Below, one piece after another: positions 7,805 to 16,842 of a DNA stretch of 64,000 nucleotides (position 1 is the stretch's first letter; each line of letters opens with the position of its first letter). The notes under the pieces are model-generated. The model did not search any database, was not told the origin of the DNA, and was given only the letters and a program-made list of their open reading frames with translations. Both the position numbers and the translations under genes were made by a program. Source of the stretch: CAZTHM01 sp041946825 (GTDB lineage: Bacteria > Acidobacteriota > Terriglobia > UBA7540); NCBI GenBank assembly GCA_041946825.1, contig JBHGBD010000003.1, forward strand, positions 124,001 through 188,000, in the 5' to 3' direction.

Positions 7805-9466
7805 CTACCCTGGCCCCAGCAGCATCCGCTCCAGCGGCCGTTGCCGGTGGACGCGCAGGAGAGCGACGGCGATGCGGGGCAGCGCTTCCAGCGACGGAAA
7901 CGCGAGATAACGCCCTTCCCAGACCGGGTTGAATTTCTTCTTGAATTGGAAGAGAGACTTGTATTCGTAGATGCCCCGCACGTTTTCAAAGAGCAACTTC
8001 ACACCCCGGTCGAGAAGGGTGAACTCGTCTTCGGGGCTGACGTTGGCGAGGGGCGCATTCGCAAGGCTCACGGCGCCCAATCCCGCTTCCCGGAAGTGTA
8101 CAAGTGAGCGGGCGATCAGGTAGTCCATCAGACTCTTCGGGGCGTCCGCGGCGTAGCGCATCAAATCCAACGCCAGCCCATCCCCGCCAAATGACCGCCA
8201 GGTAACAAATCCCAGAACCCGGTCCCCGAGCCGCGACACAAAGAGCTTGTGGCGCGCCAGAGTGACGGGATCAAACCGCCCCATGGTGAATCCCATTTCC
8301 GGCAACCCCTTGCGTGAAAGCCACTGCTCAGAGATGAGTTGGAGTTGATCCTCGATTTCCGCCGGGATCGGCCAGTTCATGAGCTCGGCCCGAATCCCCG
8401 GGTTCTCGCGCTCCACTTTGGTAACGGAATTCCGTACCTTCTTCAATTTGGGCGTGCGCAGGTCGAATTCCGCCAGAGGTATCACGGCTTCTTCAGCAAT
8501 CTTCAGAGTATGTAATCCGCGGGCGCGATAGGTGGCGAGGTTTTGTGTCACTACTTCGTAGAAGCAGGGGAGCCAATCGTGCTTCCGGCAGAATGCCACA
8601 AACTCATTGACCGCGGACTCTCGGGCCTCGGCTGGGCCGATCGGATCGCCGATCGTGATTGCGACTCCCGTGGAGACGCGATAGGCCACCGTCGAGTTAC
8701 GGTCAGCCGTTACGAAGTGATGGTTGTTGGGTTCGGCGGCAAAGGTGGCCAGGGAGTTGCAGCCGGAGCGCTGAATGATTTCTAGGGCTTCAGGGAGCGC
8801 CGGATCGAGGCGCCGCAGGATGACGGGGCGAAGCAGCAGCCAGAGCAGTACGAGCCCTGAGCCGACCGACAGCCAGGCAATGGAATCGAGAAATTCCGCC
8901 GCGTGCGGCGAACGGGCCTCGATCCCAGAGTCGGTCAGGACCGCGGCCAGCAAGGTGGCGCGAGCGGCCTGCAAGATGCCAAATGGCGGGTCAATCATGT
9001 GGCGCAAATGGTATTGCCCCAGCACGCCGTACGTCAGAATAGCCAGCAGAAACACCGGGGCCAACACGAGCGACCGGCGAGTCAAGACGGGGTCGCTGCC
9101 AGCCATAAACGAGCGGCGGGCGATGACGAGATAGACGAGCAGCCCTGCGGAGGGGATGACGAAAATGAGATGGATATTCCTCACCAGGTGGAGGAGCAGC
9201 GACACACTCACGACCACGGTGGCGAGCTGCCAGGCGCGCCGCTTACCGCGCCCAAGACCCCGCCCGAGCGCGATGAGCAAGATGCCGGAAAGGACGAGGA
9301 GCGCGCGGCTGCCGTGATGGACTTCCAGCGGCAGCCATTCCGTCCAGGGGCTGGCGTGAAGCTGGTGGTGGATGCGGAGCCCGTCGAGAATATCAAACAG
9401 CCCGCCCAGCATGACCAGCGCCGCGACCATGCGATGAACGATGTGAGGGCGGATTCGCGGAGGCAT
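7805..9466 (-). CDS. MprF/LpiA-like aminoacyl-phosphatidylglycerol synthase (DUF2156)
   Basis: A 553-residue protein with about six N-terminal transmembrane segments in residues 10-215 and a cytoplasmic C-terminal DUF2156 domain (about 225-540), the GNAT-like catalytic domain of MprF and LpiA. Family features seen are GCNSLATFAAEPNNHHF, the TGVAITIGDPIGP stretch, KLKKVRNSVTKVERENPG and the final FENVRGIYEYKSLFQFKKKFNPVWEGRYL. It transfers an amino acid (usually lysine) from aminoacyl-tRNA to phosphatidylglycerol. The N-terminal part is shorter than the MprF flippase. The gene starts 6 bp after the stop of the VirJ/AcvB-like gene, so the two form one transcript. Confidence 0.85.
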   Translation of the reverse strand: MPPRIRPHIVHRMVAALVMLGGLFDILDGLRIHHQLHASPWTEWLPLEVHHGSRALLVLSGILLIALGRGLGRGKRRAWQLATVVVSVSLLLHLVRNIHLIFVIPSAGLLVYLVIARRSFMAGSDPVLTRRSLVLAPVFLLAILTYGVLGQYHLRHMIDPPFGILQAARATLLAAVLTDSGIEARSPHAAEFLDSIAWLSVGSGLVLLWLLLRPVILRRLDPALPEALEIIQRSGCNSLATFAAEPNNHHFVTADRNSTVAYRVSTGVAITIGDPIGPAEARESAVNEFVAFCRKHDWLPCFYEVVTQNLATYRARGLHTLKIAEEAVIPLAEFDLRTPKLKKVRNSVTKVERENPGIRAELMNWPIPAEIEDQLQLISEQWLSRKGLPEMGFTMGRFDPVTLARHKLFVSRLGDRVLGFVTWRSFGGDGLALDLMRYAADAPKSLMDYLIARSLVHFREAGLGAVSLANAPLANVSPEDEFTLLDRGVKLLFENVRGIYEYKSLFQFKKKFNPVWEGRYLAFPSLEALPRIAVALLRVHRQRPLERMLLGPG

Positions 9467-9472
9467 GGAGGT

Positions 9473-10276
9473 TCAGCGCGGAGACTTCGACAAGGATTCG
9501 AACCAGGCCAGGGCGCGATCGAGAGCCTGCCAGAATGCCGGGCGTTGGCCGTCGAAACGGTGGTTCGCCGAGTCGAGGATGTTCAATTGCTTCGGGTCAC
9601 CGGCGCGGGCAAAAATCGCTCGTGCCGTTTCCAGGGGAACGAAATCGTCATGAGTCGACTGGATCATCAGCAGCGGGATGGGCGCCAGCTTGCCGACGTA
9701 GTCTTTGCTGTTGAACGTCGGCTCATTCGGAACTTTGTGCGTAATGTAGATGGCGGCATCGGTCCATCGCCAGGCCAGTTCATTCAACTCCGGAAGCCCG
9801 ATCGCGATGACCCCGTGCAAGTCCGGGCGCATTCCGGGGTCGAGGCCCGCCAGTATCACGAGTCCCGCGCCTTCCGACCAGCCGGCCAGAACGATTGATT
9901 TCGCTCCTGCCTGTTCCGCGGCGAACCGCGCAAGCGTTGCGAAATCCCCTGTTACCTGGGAAGGGTCGAGAGCCCGCGACTTGGAGAGAGACGCCAGGTA
10001 TTCCTTGGCGTCAACACCGATGGCTGTATGCCCGCGGTCCGCAAGATACTGCGCAACCTCGGCGATGAATCCGTGCCATCCTCCGTCACCAGAGACCACG
10101 ATACAGGCCGGAGCATCAGCTTTGCGCTGGGCCGGATCGAAAAAGTAGAGTTCCTGAGAAACACCTCGAATCGCAAACGGAACTTTGCGGGGCGCCGCGC
10201 CGCTCGCTTGATTCGCCAGCCCAGCTATCAGTAGAACCAGGGTGACAATTCGTCCGGCCAGGGACATCCCCATCAT
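9473..10276 (-). CDS. AcvB/VirJ-like alpha/beta hydrolase (lysyl-PG hydrolase family)
   Basis: A 267-residue exported protein with an N-terminal signal segment (about residues 5-26). The VirJ-type signature VVSGDGGWHGF (60-70) is followed by LADRGHTAIGVDAKEYL. The nucleophile elbow is GWSEG with Ser134, and a late His in DSANHRF can complete the triad. AcvB of Agrobacterium is a periplasmic hydrolase that removes lysine from lysyl-phosphatidylglycerol and is encoded with lpiA. The same pairing with the DUF2156 synthase directly downstream supports this role here. Activity and amino acid specificity are inferred. Confidence 0.8.
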   Translation of the reverse strand: MMGMSLAGRIVTLVLLIAGLANQASGAAPRKVPFAIRGVSQELYFFDPAQRKADAPACIVVSGDGGWHGFIAEVAQYLADRGHTAIGVDAKEYLASLSKSRALDPSQVTGDFATLARFAAEQAGAKSIVLAGWSEGAGLVILAGLDPGMRPDLHGVIAIGLPELNELAWRWTDAAIYITHKVPNEPTFNSKDYVGKLAPIPLLMIQSTHDDFVPLETARAIFARAGDPKQLNILDSANHRFDGQRPAFWQALDRALAWFESLSKSPR

Positions 10277-10359
10277 TATCTCACGCCAAAAATACCGTGG
10301 ATGTCCTATCGGGAATTGGGGCCGGAGTGGGGCATGGCAAATGTCGAATCGTGAGGTAA

Positions 10360-12375
10360 TTAAAGGCGAGCCTCCTCGGCGGCGCGGCGCTGGAAGATTT
10401 CGATGTAGCAGTTGACAAGTGAGACGGCGGCGGGGGTGACGCCGGGAATGCGCGCGGCCTGGCCGAGGGTGAGCGGCCGGACGCGAGTGAGCTTCTCGAC
10501 CATCTCGCGCGAAAGGCCGGAAACTTTGCCGTATTCGAACCAGTCAGGAATGCGGCGAGCCTCGGCGCGGCGGAGTCGCTCGATCTGTTTCTCCTGTTGC
10601 TGGAGGTAGCCGTGGTATTTGAAGTCGGTCTCGACACGCCGCGCTTCTTCGCGAAGTAGAGGCGGCTTCACACCGCCACCTTCGCTGTGGCGGGATAAAC
10701 CCGCCTCTACAGCGCGAGCCCCCTCATCAACCCACCCCATCAGATCCTCGATCGAGACTTCCGGCCGCTTCAGAAGCTGTGCTCCGGTGAGCGGGCCCGG
10801 CGCTGTGAGGCGTCCGTCCTGCATCAATCCGAGTTTGGTGTAGACTTCACGGCCCACACGCGAGGCGGGATCGAGCGCGGTTTCGAGCAGGAATTTCGTG
10901 GCGGCAGAAATACGCTCCCGCTTTTCGAGAAACGCGTCGTAATCCTTCTGCTTGAACGTCCCCACTTGGTAACCAAGCGGCGTCAGTCGCTCGTCGGCGT
11001 TGTCGATGCGCAGGTGCAGGCGGAACTCGGCACGCGAAGTGAACATGCGGTAAGGTTCATCCACGCCCTTGCTAACCAGATCGTCGATCAGAATTCCGGT
11101 ATAACCTTGCGTGCGATCAATCGTGACGTGCTCCTTGCCCTGCACGCGCAGTCCGGCGTTGATCCCCGCCATGATGCCCTGGCACGCGGCTTCTTCGTAT
11201 CCAGTCGTTCCGTTGATCTGCCCGGCGAGGAAGAGGTTCTGGATCTTCTTCGTCTCCAGCCACGGAAAGAGCTCTGTCGGCTGGACCATGTCGTACTCGA
11301 TGGCGTATCCGGGACGGATCAGTTCCGCGTTCTCGAGGCCGGGAATGGACTTCACCATCGCTATCTGCACGTCGATGGGCATCGAGGTGGACATGCCGTT
11401 CACGTAGATTTCGTTCGTGTCCACGCCCTCGGGCTCGAGGAAGAGCTGGTGGTGCGGCTTGTCGGGAAACTTGACGATCTTGTCTTCAATCGACGGGCAG
11501 TAGCGCGGCCCGATGCTTTTGATCTGGCCGGAGTATAGCGGGGCGCGATGCACGTTCTCGCGGATGATGCTGTGCGTCTCGGTGGTCGTATAAGCGATCC
11601 AGCAGACGCGCTGCGGCTGCGTGATGGCCTTGGTGCGGAAACTGAACGGCGTGGGAATCGGATCGCCCGGCTGCACCTGGAATTGCGAGAAGTCGATGGT
11701 GCGCGCGTCGAGGCGCGGCGGCGTTCCGGTTTTGAGCCGGCCGACATCGAATCCCAGCCGGCGCAGCGCTTCGCCCAGCATCACCGCCGGAGGCTCGCCC
11801 GAACGCCCGGCAGGATATTGCTGCTCGCCGCAGTGAATCAAGCCGTTGAGGAATGTGCCCGTGGTGACAATGACCGCACCCGCCTCGACCGTGCGGCCGT
11901 CGCGAAGTTTGATGCCGCGGACGCGTGGCATCGGCGTCCCGCCGATGCCCACGGGCGAGACGCCCGTGCCACCGTTTTCAAGTACCAAATCAACGACCTC
12001 CGCCTGCTTGATGCGCAGGTTCGGTTCCTCTTCGAGCACCTGGCGCATGCGCACGCGGTACTGCTTCTTATCGGCTTGCGCGCGCGGAGACCACACCGCC
12101 GGGCCGCGGCTGGTGTTCAGCAGGCGAAACTGGATTCCTACTGCGTCAATCACCTCGCCCATGATGCCGCCCAGAGCGTCCACCTCGCGCACCAGATGCC
12201 CCTTGGCGATTCCGCCCACGGCAGGGTTGCAGGACATCTGGCAAATCAGGTCGAGATTGATGGTGTAAAGCGCGGTCCTCAAACCCATGCGCGCAGCCGC
12301 CATCGCCGCCTCGACGCCCGCGTGACCCGCGCCGACTACCGCCACATCGTATTTTTCCGTGAAGCTCGAAACCAT
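10360..12375 (-). CDS. mnmG: tRNA uridine-5-carboxymethylaminomethyl(34) synthesis protein MnmG (GidA)
   Basis: FAD-dependent enzyme that, with MnmE, modifies U34 of several tRNAs. The FAD-binding GAGHAGVEAA motif is at residues 16-25, and the family signatures MSCNPAVGGIAKGHLV and GLKTGTPPRL-like (GRLKTGTPPRLDAR) are present. At 671 residues it is longer than the usual 620-630. The excess is explained by two insertions that translate intergenic-type palindromic repeats: residues about 136-150 (TGVSPVGIGGTPMP) and about 556-574 (AVEAGLSRHSEGGGVKPPL). Both keep the frame open. The C-terminal MnmE-interacting domain ends normally. MnmE is not in the window. Confidence 0.95.
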   Translation of the reverse strand: MVSSFTEKYDVAVVGAGHAGVEAAMAAARMGLRTALYTINLDLICQMSCNPAVGGIAKGHLVREVDALGGIMGEVIDAVGIQFRLLNTSRGPAVWSPRAQADKKQYRVRMRQVLEEEPNLRIKQAEVVDLVLENGGTGVSPVGIGGTPMPRVRGIKLRDGRTVEAGAVIVTTGTFLNGLIHCGEQQYPAGRSGEPPAVMLGEALRRLGFDVGRLKTGTPPRLDARTIDFSQFQVQPGDPIPTPFSFRTKAITQPQRVCWIAYTTTETHSIIRENVHRAPLYSGQIKSIGPRYCPSIEDKIVKFPDKPHHQLFLEPEGVDTNEIYVNGMSTSMPIDVQIAMVKSIPGLENAELIRPGYAIEYDMVQPTELFPWLETKKIQNLFLAGQINGTTGYEEAACQGIMAGINAGLRVQGKEHVTIDRTQGYTGILIDDLVSKGVDEPYRMFTSRAEFRLHLRIDNADERLTPLGYQVGTFKQKDYDAFLEKRERISAATKFLLETALDPASRVGREVYTKLGLMQDGRLTAPGPLTGAQLLKRPEVSIEDLMGWVDEGARAVEAGLSRHSEGGGVKPPLLREEARRVETDFKYHGYLQQQEKQIERLRRAEARRIPDWFEYGKVSGLSREMVEKLTRVRPLTLGQAARIPGVTPAAVSLVNCYIEIFQRRAAEEARL
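10656..10710. repeat. palindromic repeat inserted in frame in mnmG (GTAGAGGCGG family)
   Basis: A 55-bp element bounded by GTAGAGGCGG and CCGCCTCTAC with two inner hairpins (GGCGGCTTCACACCGCC and GGCGGGATAAACCCGCC). The same family occurs between genes at 51472-51520 and 63928-63981. Here it is translated as part of MnmG. Confidence 0.8.
11927..11970. repeat. palindromic repeat inserted in frame in mnmG (GGCATCGGCG...CGCCCGTGCC family)
   Basis: Two adjacent hairpins, GGCATCGGCGTCCCGCCGATGCC and a GGGCGAGACGCCC stem, lie in frame in mnmG and encode the minus-strand peptide TGVSPVGIGGTPMP. The plus-strand reading gives the HGRDARAT peptide, known to me as a common translation of a dispersed repeat in several phyla. 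Confidence 0.75.
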
Positions 12376-12439
12376 AATTGGGAATCCTGCCCGAAAGGCA
12401 AGAGACTATTCTAGCAAGGTGCAGGTTTCCGCGCATCTT

Positions 12440-12600
12440 CCGGCGGCGGCTTCACGCCGCCAAGCCTTGCAGTGCAGACATCTGTTTTTGGACCTGTTCC
12501 TGCCTGCGGCAGGCAGGAGCCGCCAAGCGCAGTCTGCGGGCTTCCCGCACGAAGAGTTGCCGACCTGAAAAACGCAGGTCCGCGCTACATGGTGTTCACT
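12440..12600. repeat. stacked short palindromes between mnmG and the crp-like gene
   Basis: The divergent gap between mnmG and the Crp/Fnr gene contains GGCGGCTTCACGCCGCC, CCTGCCTGCGGCAGGCAGG and related inverted repeats. The last third (about 12590-12629) is left for the promoter of the regulator; no clear -35/-10 pair was identified. Confidence 0.55.
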
Positions 12601-12629
12601 CGCCCGATTCCCGCGTACAATTGGGGGCT

Positions 12630-13334
12630 ATGGCGGACCCGAAGGCCAGCCGCGCGGCGGCGTTGAAGAAAGTCGCGATCTTTGCCGACCTCTCCGAGAA
12701 GGAGCTGGAATATCTCGCGGCGCGCGCCGTCGCTCGTCAATTTAAGGAGGGCGAACTGCTCTTCTCGGAAAGCGAACCCTGCGAAGGCCTATTCGTGGTG
12801 GAGTCGGGAGCGATCAAAGTCTTCAAAACCTCCGCGAGCGGACGCGAGCAGGTGTTGACCATCGAAGGCCCCGGGGGCTCAGTGGCGGAGTTGCCGGTTT
12901 TCGACGGCGGCCCTTATCCGGCTTCCGCAGCCGCGATCAGTGCTGCGTCGGTCTTGTTCGTCAGCAAGCGGGATTTTCAGGCGTTGTGTGTCGAACACCC
13001 CCAGGTCGCCCTCAAAGTCCTGAAAGTGATGGGAGCACGTTTGCGCAAGCTGGTGGGCGTCATCGAAGAACTTTCATTCACCACCGTGCGTCACCGCCTG
13101 GCGTTGCTGCTCATCCGTTTGGCAAAACGGCGGGGAACGAAGACCGCTCGCGGCATCGAGCTCACATTAAAATCGAGCAACCAGGAACTGGCCGCGCACA
13201 TCGGCACGGTGCGCGAACTGGTCTCACGCAACCTCAGCCGGTTCCAGGCCGAGGGCCTCATCAAGCTGGACGGCAAGACGGTCGTCATTCCCAACCTCGA
13301 GGCCATCGAGGCCGAAGTCGAAGGGTCGGAATAG
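12630..13334 (+). CDS. Crp/Fnr family transcriptional regulator
   Basis: The protein is 234 residues from the ATG at 12630; an upstream extension of the frame runs through repeat DNA and is unlikely to be translated. The N-terminal half is a cyclic-nucleotide-binding fold (FADLSEKELEYLA start, then FKEGELLFSESEPCEGLFVVESG). A long dimer helix follows (about residues 122-150). The C-terminal winged helix holds NQELAAHIGTVRELVSRNLS as recognition region. No Fnr-type N-terminal cysteine cluster is visible, so it is not an Fe-S oxygen sensor of the classic type. The ligand and target genes are unknown. Confidence 0.85.
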   Translation: MADPKASRAAALKKVAIFADLSEKELEYLAARAVARQFKEGELLFSESEPCEGLFVVESGAIKVFKTSASGREQVLTIEGPGGSVAELPVFDGGPYPASAAAISAASVLFVSKRDFQALCVEHPQVALKVLKVMGARLRKLVGVIEELSFTTVRHRLALLLIRLAKRRGTKTARGIELTLKSSNQELAAHIGTVRELVSRNLSRFQAEGLIKLDGKTVVIPNLEAIEAEVEGSE

Positions 13335-13466
13335 CGCGCCTCTCCAATCAATCGGCTTCCCGCCTGCGGTACGACTTCTCTCCTCCATCGAGTATCATGA
13401 ATGACCCAGGCTTCGACGTGAGACATCGTCCCCCGTTGAAATCAGGGCTTCCGGGGCACACTCCTG

Positions 13467-15404
13467 ATGGCTGACAACGCGACCCCCATGCCTGTCGCCG
13501 AACCTCACCGCGACCGCTGGCTGTATGCGATCCTGCTGCTGGCGCTCGCGCTGCGAACCTATCATCTCGGCTATCCGCCGTGGGATTACCATAACTGGCG
13601 GCAGACAAACACGCTCATGGTGGCGCGGGACTTCGCGCGGCGCGGGTTCGACGCCCTGCACCCGCAGGTGGCGTGGGTCAGCGGGGACCAGCCTTCAAAG
13701 CCCAGCTACTTCTGCGGCGAGTTTTCCATTGAGAGCATCTTCGCTGCGCTGCTCTACAGGGCATTCGGCGAGTCGCACGCCGCGGGGCGATCCGTGGTCA
13801 TCGCGTTTTCGCTGGCGGGAATCTACTTTCTGTATCTTCTGCTCCGGCGTCGAGCGGGAGTTGCGGCGGCGCGCAGCGGGGCTCTGCTGCTGGCCGTGAA
13901 TCCCTACTGGCTCTTCTTCGGCCGCGTGCTTACGCCTGAAGTTCCTGCCCTGGCCCTGGCGCTCGGGGCGCTCAACGTGCTTGACCAGTGGACAGAGGAG
14001 CACAGGAAGACTTCACTATTGCTTGCGGCGGTTCTCACCTCACTCGCCTTTTTGCAGACGCTGAGCGTGTTGGTTGTTGCGGCTCCGGCTCTGCTTCTAT
14101 TTTGGAACGAGTTTGGCTGGCGATCGATTCGACGCTGGGAAATCTATGCCTACGGGGCAATCGCCGGGGTCCCTGCGGCGCTCTGGTATTGGCACTCCGC
14201 GGCTCTGGCGCGAGCGAGTGGCTTCAACTTCATGCCGGCTGGGGATCTCGGACGGAATATGGCCCGCTGGCTCGAACCGCCGTTTCTCCGCGAAGTTGGC
14301 TCGCGGCTGGCGGTTGAAGCCTTCTCACCGATCGGGCTCGTGATGGTCACACTGGCTTTATTCGGTCTCGCGCGCGGGCGGGTGGGCTGGCTGTTCCGGG
14401 CGTGGCTGCTGGCTGGCGCGGGGTTCCTTTTCCTGATCCCCGAAACGTTGGCGCAAAACTATTACGATCTCCTGCTTCTAGTCCCGGCAGGCAGCGCACT
14501 GGCTGGAATCGCAGTTGCTCGATGGCTGGAATCCCCGAAGCTGCGAATGGTTGCACTGGCGCTGCTGGTCCTGCTCGCTGCCGACGCGGTCCGCTGCGCG
14601 CGCCCGTTATACCGAGAAGATCGGTCGCCTTACGACCTCGGCATCCTGCTGAAGAATCTCACCAGGCCCTCCGACCTCATCGTTACCGAAAGCGGCGGCA
14701 GCCCGAACGTTCTTTACGCCGCTGACCGGCGCGGGTGGATTGACCCCGAGAACAATTTGACGCGCCTCGAACACCTCGCGGCCGTGGGAGCACGGTATTA
14801 CGCCCCTGCCGCATCGGCCGGTTCTGACTCGCGCCGAGATTTCTTCGCGGCTCTCGACGAACGTTTCTATCGCCTGACAAATCCAGATTCGCCCTGGCCG
14901 ATCTTCGCGCTCCATGAGCCGAGAGAAGTCCTGGAGGAAGCCCCCACCCGCGAAATTCAAAATCCTTATCCCGTCATATTCGACAATCAGATCGAATTGC
15001 TTGGCATCTCGCAGCGCCCTTTGTTGAACTGGCCCGCCGCATTTGAAATTACTTACTACTGGCAGTGCTTGAAGGAGGTGGAAAGAAATCTGCGCGTCTT
15101 CGTCCATGTCACCACAGCGGAGGGGCAGATGGTCGCCAGCCAGGATCATTGGCTGCTCGCCGGCCACTTCGACGTCAAACGATGGAAAGAGGGCGAAGTC
15201 GTTCGCGAGCGGTACGTCGTTGTATTGCCCGCCGGCCTCACTGGCGGGCGCTATCAGCTGCGCGTCGGGTGGTTCGATCCGGAAAAAGGCGACCGGTTGC
15301 CGATCATCTCGCCGGGGGCCTCGGATGGCGAAAACCGCGCTCGGGTGACGGAGATCGAGGTGCGCCGTCCGCCGCGATACGGATGGTTCTCAGTGGAGGA
15401 ATGA
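13467..15404 (+). CDS. GT39-family-like membrane glycosyltransferase
   Basis: A 645-residue multi-pass protein with about ten hydrophobic segments between residues 20 and 385 and a soluble C-terminal domain of about 250 residues. The first periplasmic loop carries DYHNWRQTNTLMVARDF, the acidic-loop motif typical of dolichyl-phosphate-mannose type (GT39/ArnT-like) glycosyltransferases that use polyprenyl-phosphate sugars. The C-terminal part (VFDNQIELLGI..., then a beta-rich NLRVFVHVTTAEGQ segment) resembles a carbohydrate- or lipid-facing domain found after such cores. Likely role: transfer of a sugar to a cell-envelope acceptor. Substrates are unknown. Confidence 0.8.
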   Translation: MADNATPMPVAEPHRDRWLYAILLLALALRTYHLGYPPWDYHNWRQTNTLMVARDFARRGFDALHPQVAWVSGDQPSKPSYFCGEFSIESIFAALLYRAFGESHAAGRSVVIAFSLAGIYFLYLLLRRRAGVAAARSGALLLAVNPYWLFFGRVLTPEVPALALALGALNVLDQWTEEHRKTSLLLAAVLTSLAFLQTLSVLVVAAPALLLFWNEFGWRSIRRWEIYAYGAIAGVPAALWYWHSAALARASGFNFMPAGDLGRNMARWLEPPFLREVGSRLAVEAFSPIGLVMVTLALFGLARGRVGWLFRAWLLAGAGFLFLIPETLAQNYYDLLLLVPAGSALAGIAVARWLESPKLRMVALALLVLLAADAVRCARPLYREDRSPYDLGILLKNLTRPSDLIVTESGGSPNVLYAADRRGWIDPENNLTRLEHLAAVGARYYAPAASAGSDSRRDFFAALDERFYRLTNPDSPWPIFALHEPREVLEEAPTREIQNPYPVIFDNQIELLGISQRPLLNWPAAFEITYYWQCLKEVERNLRVFVHVTTAEGQMVASQDHWLLAGHFDVKRWKEGEVVRERYVVVLPAGLTGGRYQLRVGWFDPEKGDRLPIISPGASDGENRARVTEIEVRRPPRYGWFSVEE

Positions 15405-15431
15405 TGGCAGAGCGGCGCGGGAATCCGTCCG

Positions 15432-16610
15432 TCAGTATGCCAGCGCCTGATCGAGATCGTCGATCAAATCTTCGACCGCTTCGATTCCGACGGACAAACG
15501 CACCAGGCCATCGGTGATTCCAATCGCCAGGCGCTGCTCGCGCGGCACGGCGCGGTGGCTGGTTGATGCCGAGTGCACAATCAGCGAGCGCGAGTCGCCG
15601 AGGCTTGCGGCGCGCGCAAAAATCTTTACGCCGTCCATGACCCGCTTTCCACCTTCGTAGCCACCCTTGACCTCGAAGCTGATCATCGCGCCGAAGCCCT
15701 TCATCTGCCGCTTCGCGATTTCGTGGCCGGGATGGCTGGGCAGGCCGGGGTAGTTGACGTGCGCGACTTTGGGGTGCTGGACCAGGAACTCCGCAACCTT
15801 CTGCGCGTTCGAGCAGTGCGCGGGCATGCGCAGATGGAGGGTGCGAGTCCCTCTTGAGATCAGCCAGGCATTGAACGGGCTGATGACGCCCCCGAAGTCA
15901 CGGATGACTTCGTGGATCAGGAACGAGATGTAATCCCTGGGGCCGGCGACGATACCGCCCATCGCGTCACCGTGGCCGCAGAGATATTTCGTGGCCGAGT
16001 GGACGACCACCGTCACTCCCAGCCTGATGGGCTGCTGGAGCGCGGGCGAGGCAAAGGTGTTGTCGATCATGGTCGGAATGCCCCGCGAGCGGCCCAGTCG
16101 CGCGAGCGCCGCGATGTCCACGATTTCGAGCACCGGGTTGCTGGGTGATTCGAAATAGATCAAACGCGTGTTGGGCTGAATGGCTTTCTCAAAATCCTCG
16201 ATTTTTGACGAAGGAACGAAGGTCGTCGAGGCGCCCATGCGTGGCAGCTTGGTGTTCAAGAAGTTATAGGCCGCGCCGTAGAGCGAGCGCGCCGCCACGA
16301 CGTGGTCGCCGGATTTGACATAGCCGAGAATCGCCGACGAAATCGCCGCCATGCCCGTGGAGAAGGCGAGCCCGGCCTCGGCGCCTTCGAGGGCCGCGAC
16401 TTTTTCCTCTAGCGCGCGAGTGGTGGGATTGCCGTAGCGCGTGTACATGTAACCGAACTTCTTTTCGTCGTACACGGCGGCCATCTCTTCTGCATCGGCG
16501 GCGACGAAGGTAGTTGATTGGTAAATCGGCGTGTCAAGCGCCCCCGTAGCGGGGCAGGGAATCTCTCCGGCGTGGACGGCGAGCGTTTCAAATCGGCTTG
16601 GGTTTTTCAT
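15432..16610 (-). CDS. PLP-dependent trans-sulfuration enzyme (cystathionine/methionine gamma-lyase family)
   Basis: A 392-residue enzyme of the Cys/Met metabolism PLP family. The motif YTRYGNPTTRALEEKVAALE, the FSTGMAAIS phosphate-binding stretch and the Schiff-base lysine in VVHSATKYLCGHGDAMGG are all present, and the ending SVGIEAVEDLIDDLDQAL is standard. The family includes cystathionine gamma-synthase, gamma-lyase, methionine gamma-lyase and O-acetylhomoserine sulfhydrylase; sequence reading alone does not settle which. The lack of a nearby met gene gives no help. No SAM riboswitch was recognised upstream. Confidence 0.9.
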   Translation of the reverse strand: MKNPSRFETLAVHAGEIPCPATGALDTPIYQSTTFVAADAEEMAAVYDEKKFGYMYTRYGNPTTRALEEKVAALEGAEAGLAFSTGMAAISSAILGYVKSGDHVVAARSLYGAAYNFLNTKLPRMGASTTFVPSSKIEDFEKAIQPNTRLIYFESPSNPVLEIVDIAALARLGRSRGIPTMIDNTFASPALQQPIRLGVTVVVHSATKYLCGHGDAMGGIVAGPRDYISFLIHEVIRDFGGVISPFNAWLISRGTRTLHLRMPAHCSNAQKVAEFLVQHPKVAHVNYPGLPSHPGHEIAKRQMKGFGAMISFEVKGGYEGGKRVMDGVKIFARAASLGDSRSLIVHSASTSHRAVPREQRLAIGITDGLVRLSVGIEAVEDLIDDLDQALAY

Positions 16611-16842
16611 TCAACACCTCAATTTCATGTCGGGACTTGATTGGCGGCCCAATACCTAAGCCTATCGCGCGCGGGTCAAGAGGGGAAGTGCCAGTTCGAC
16701 GCCAATGTAAAGAGCCATCGCCGCAGCCTGCGGCTCGAGGGTTCTGGCAACCGGGACATCTGACACGACGCCCGGATTCCACTGGGTCGAACTTGCCGGA
16801 CCGGGCCAGGTCGGTCTTCCGGCCGCACGGCCCATGAGCCGC

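Noticed and set aside
16611..16760. Possible SAM-type riboswitch upstream of the trans-sulfuration gene
   Set aside because: No conserved SAM-I or SAM-II core elements could be found in the sequence before the start.
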